Notes under the pieces: model-generated | Databases searched by the model: none | Seen by the model: only the letters and a program-made list of their open reading frames with translations | Told to the model about the DNA's origin: nothing | Shown here: piece after piece, positions 63,415 through 64,000 of the stretch | Layout: every line of letters begins with the position of its first letter | Numbering within the stretch: position 1 is the first letter of the stretch | Source of the DNA: Embleya sp045207785 | GTDB lineage: Bacteria; Actinomycetota; Actinomycetes; Streptomycetales; Streptomycetaceae | Assembly (NCBI RefSeq): GCF_045207785.1 | Contig: NZ_CP108777.1 | Location: 1,612,001-1,676,000 of the forward strand | Reading direction: 5' to 3' | Length of the DNA: 64,000 nt | Position numbers and translations under genes: made by a program

Positions 63415-64000
63415 TCACCGCGCGGCGGCGCGGGCGGCGGGTGAACGCGCGAGGTAGGCGACGGCCTGGCGGGTCGAGCCCTCCTGCGTGGGGTGGTAGC
63501 GCGGCTTGACGTAGCGCGCGGCGGAACGCGCGGCGGCGGTGAGCCCCGGCAGCAGGCCCCGGCGCGAGGTCTGCACGTAGTCGCGCCAGCGCGGCTTGCC
63601 CCGGCCCGCCAACTCCGGGTCGGTGAGCATCAGGAAGCGCACGCCGCGCACCCACAACCAGATGAGTACCGGGCCGGTGCCGGCCATGGTGCGCATCCGG
63701 CGGAGGTAGCCGGGGTCGAGGTGGATCAGCAGGTCGTAGGCCACGCTGCGGTGTTCGACCTCCTCGGCGCCGTGCCAGCGGAGCAGGTCGAGCATCGTGG
63801 GGTCGACCGCGGCCCGGTCCAGGCCGGGCGCGTTGAGCACCCAGTCGCCGAGGAACGCGGTGAAGTGCTCGATCGCGGCGATGATCGCGACTCGCTCGAC
63901 CAGATGTTCGCGGCCCGCCGCGCCGGTCAGGTCGTCCCGGCCGCCGAGGATGCGGTGGAAGAGCCACTCGACCTGGCGGACGTACGGTGCTGGGTCCAAG
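63415..64000 (-). CDS. metal-dependent hydrolase (PF10118 type), 5' end outside window
   Basis: The last ~195 codons of a larger gene. Family features: ERVAIIAAIEHFTAFLGDWV, LDLLRWHGAEEVEHRSVAYD (EE..EH metal ligands) and LIWLWVRGVRFLMLTDPEL with C-terminal RYVKPRYHPTQEGST. Relatives are about 280 residues, membrane-associated di-metal proteins like alkane- or fatty-acid-modifying oxygenases. Same direction as, and 92 bases before, the ferredoxin reductase gene, which could be its electron donor (inference). Confidence 0.78.
   Translation of the reverse strand, partial: LDPAPYVRQVEWLFHRILGGRDDLTGAAGREHLVERVAIIAAIEHFTAFLGDWVLNAPGLDRAAVDPTMLDLLRWHGAEEVEHRSVAYDLLIHLDPGYLRRMRTMAGTGPVLIWLWVRGVRFLMLTDPELAGRGKPRWRDYVQTSRRGLLPGLTAAARSAARYVKPRYHPTQEGSTRQAVAYLARSPAARAAAR

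Overview
The window is very GC-rich DNA (GTG starts, third positions almost all G or C) from a filamentous actinomycete. A Streptomycetales relative (Streptomyces, Embleya, Yinghuangia or Kitasatospora type) fits best: it has actinobacterial xylAB-ROK and xylFGH-ROK sugar loci, a SigB/SigF-type sigma factor, a SigE-family sigma factor, an XRE(DUF5753)/DUF397 pair, a PadR/HAAS pair and an EphD-like fusion. The genus is inference. The layout resembles a chromosomal arm or accessory region: mostly catabolic, regulatory and transport genes, several gene remnants and many short repeats.

Regions. 1-6.5 kb: 3' part of a 3-hydroxyisobutyryl-CoA hydrolase, a P-loop ATPase, a cobalamin-riboswitch-like core with no gene behind it, a flavin oxidoreductase, an SseB-like protein, a truncated cobalamin-binding protein, a VanX-type dipeptidase and an ankyrin protein. 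6.5-11.7 kb: a quinone oxidoreductase behind a SoxR-type promoter, then xylA and divergent xylB-xylR. 11.7-18.4 kb: a tightly overlapping minus-strand acyl-CoA operon (SDR, two acyl-CoA dehydrogenases, MaoC, acyl-CoA ligase, MDR reductase) under paired TetR-type palindromes, with no TetR gene in the window. 18.5-26.7 kb: SpoIIE-type phosphatase, two oxidoreductases, then the xylose-type ABC transporter (xylF-xylG-xylH) with a second ROK regulator. Imported xylose would be isomerised by XylA and phosphorylated by XylB. 27-30.8 kb: remnants of an ABC ATPase, an ECF sigma factor and an alpha/beta hydrolase, plus an aldo/keto reductase, an epimerase and a LysR gene.

31-38.8 kb: MFS exporter, His-rich methyltransferase divergent from an XRE-cupin regulator, alpha/beta hydrolase, PadR/HAAS pair and a SigB/F sigma factor. 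39-43.6 kb: SigE-family sigma factor with a membrane partner, a decayed IS5-type transposase and an XRE/DUF397 pair. 44-50.4 kb: LysR/MFS divergon, isochorismatase-like hydrolase, and an XRE-cupin / PLP decarboxylase / HAD operon. 50.9-53.8 kb: AraC regulator, a secreted intradiol dioxygenase fused to a carbohydrate-binding module, and ornithine carbamoyltransferase. 54-57.3 kb: DUF1801, ribbon-helix-helix and DUF4097 proteins. 57.6-64 kb: DHA2-type MFS, then an EphD-like epoxide hydrolase/SDR fusion, M24 peptidase-like protein, ferredoxin-type reductase and PF10118 hydrolase, all on the minus strand.

Two patterns run across the window. Short tandem repeats (five 9-bp arrays, plus 6-, 7- and 10-bp arrays) sit on gene borders, often on start or stop codons. 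Long palindromic elements (5833-5994, 34973-35136, and a half copy at 1528-1549) end on or next to the stop codon of a neighbouring gene. Many short palindromes beside regulator genes look like autoregulatory operators. No CRISPR array, tRNA or rRNA gene was seen.
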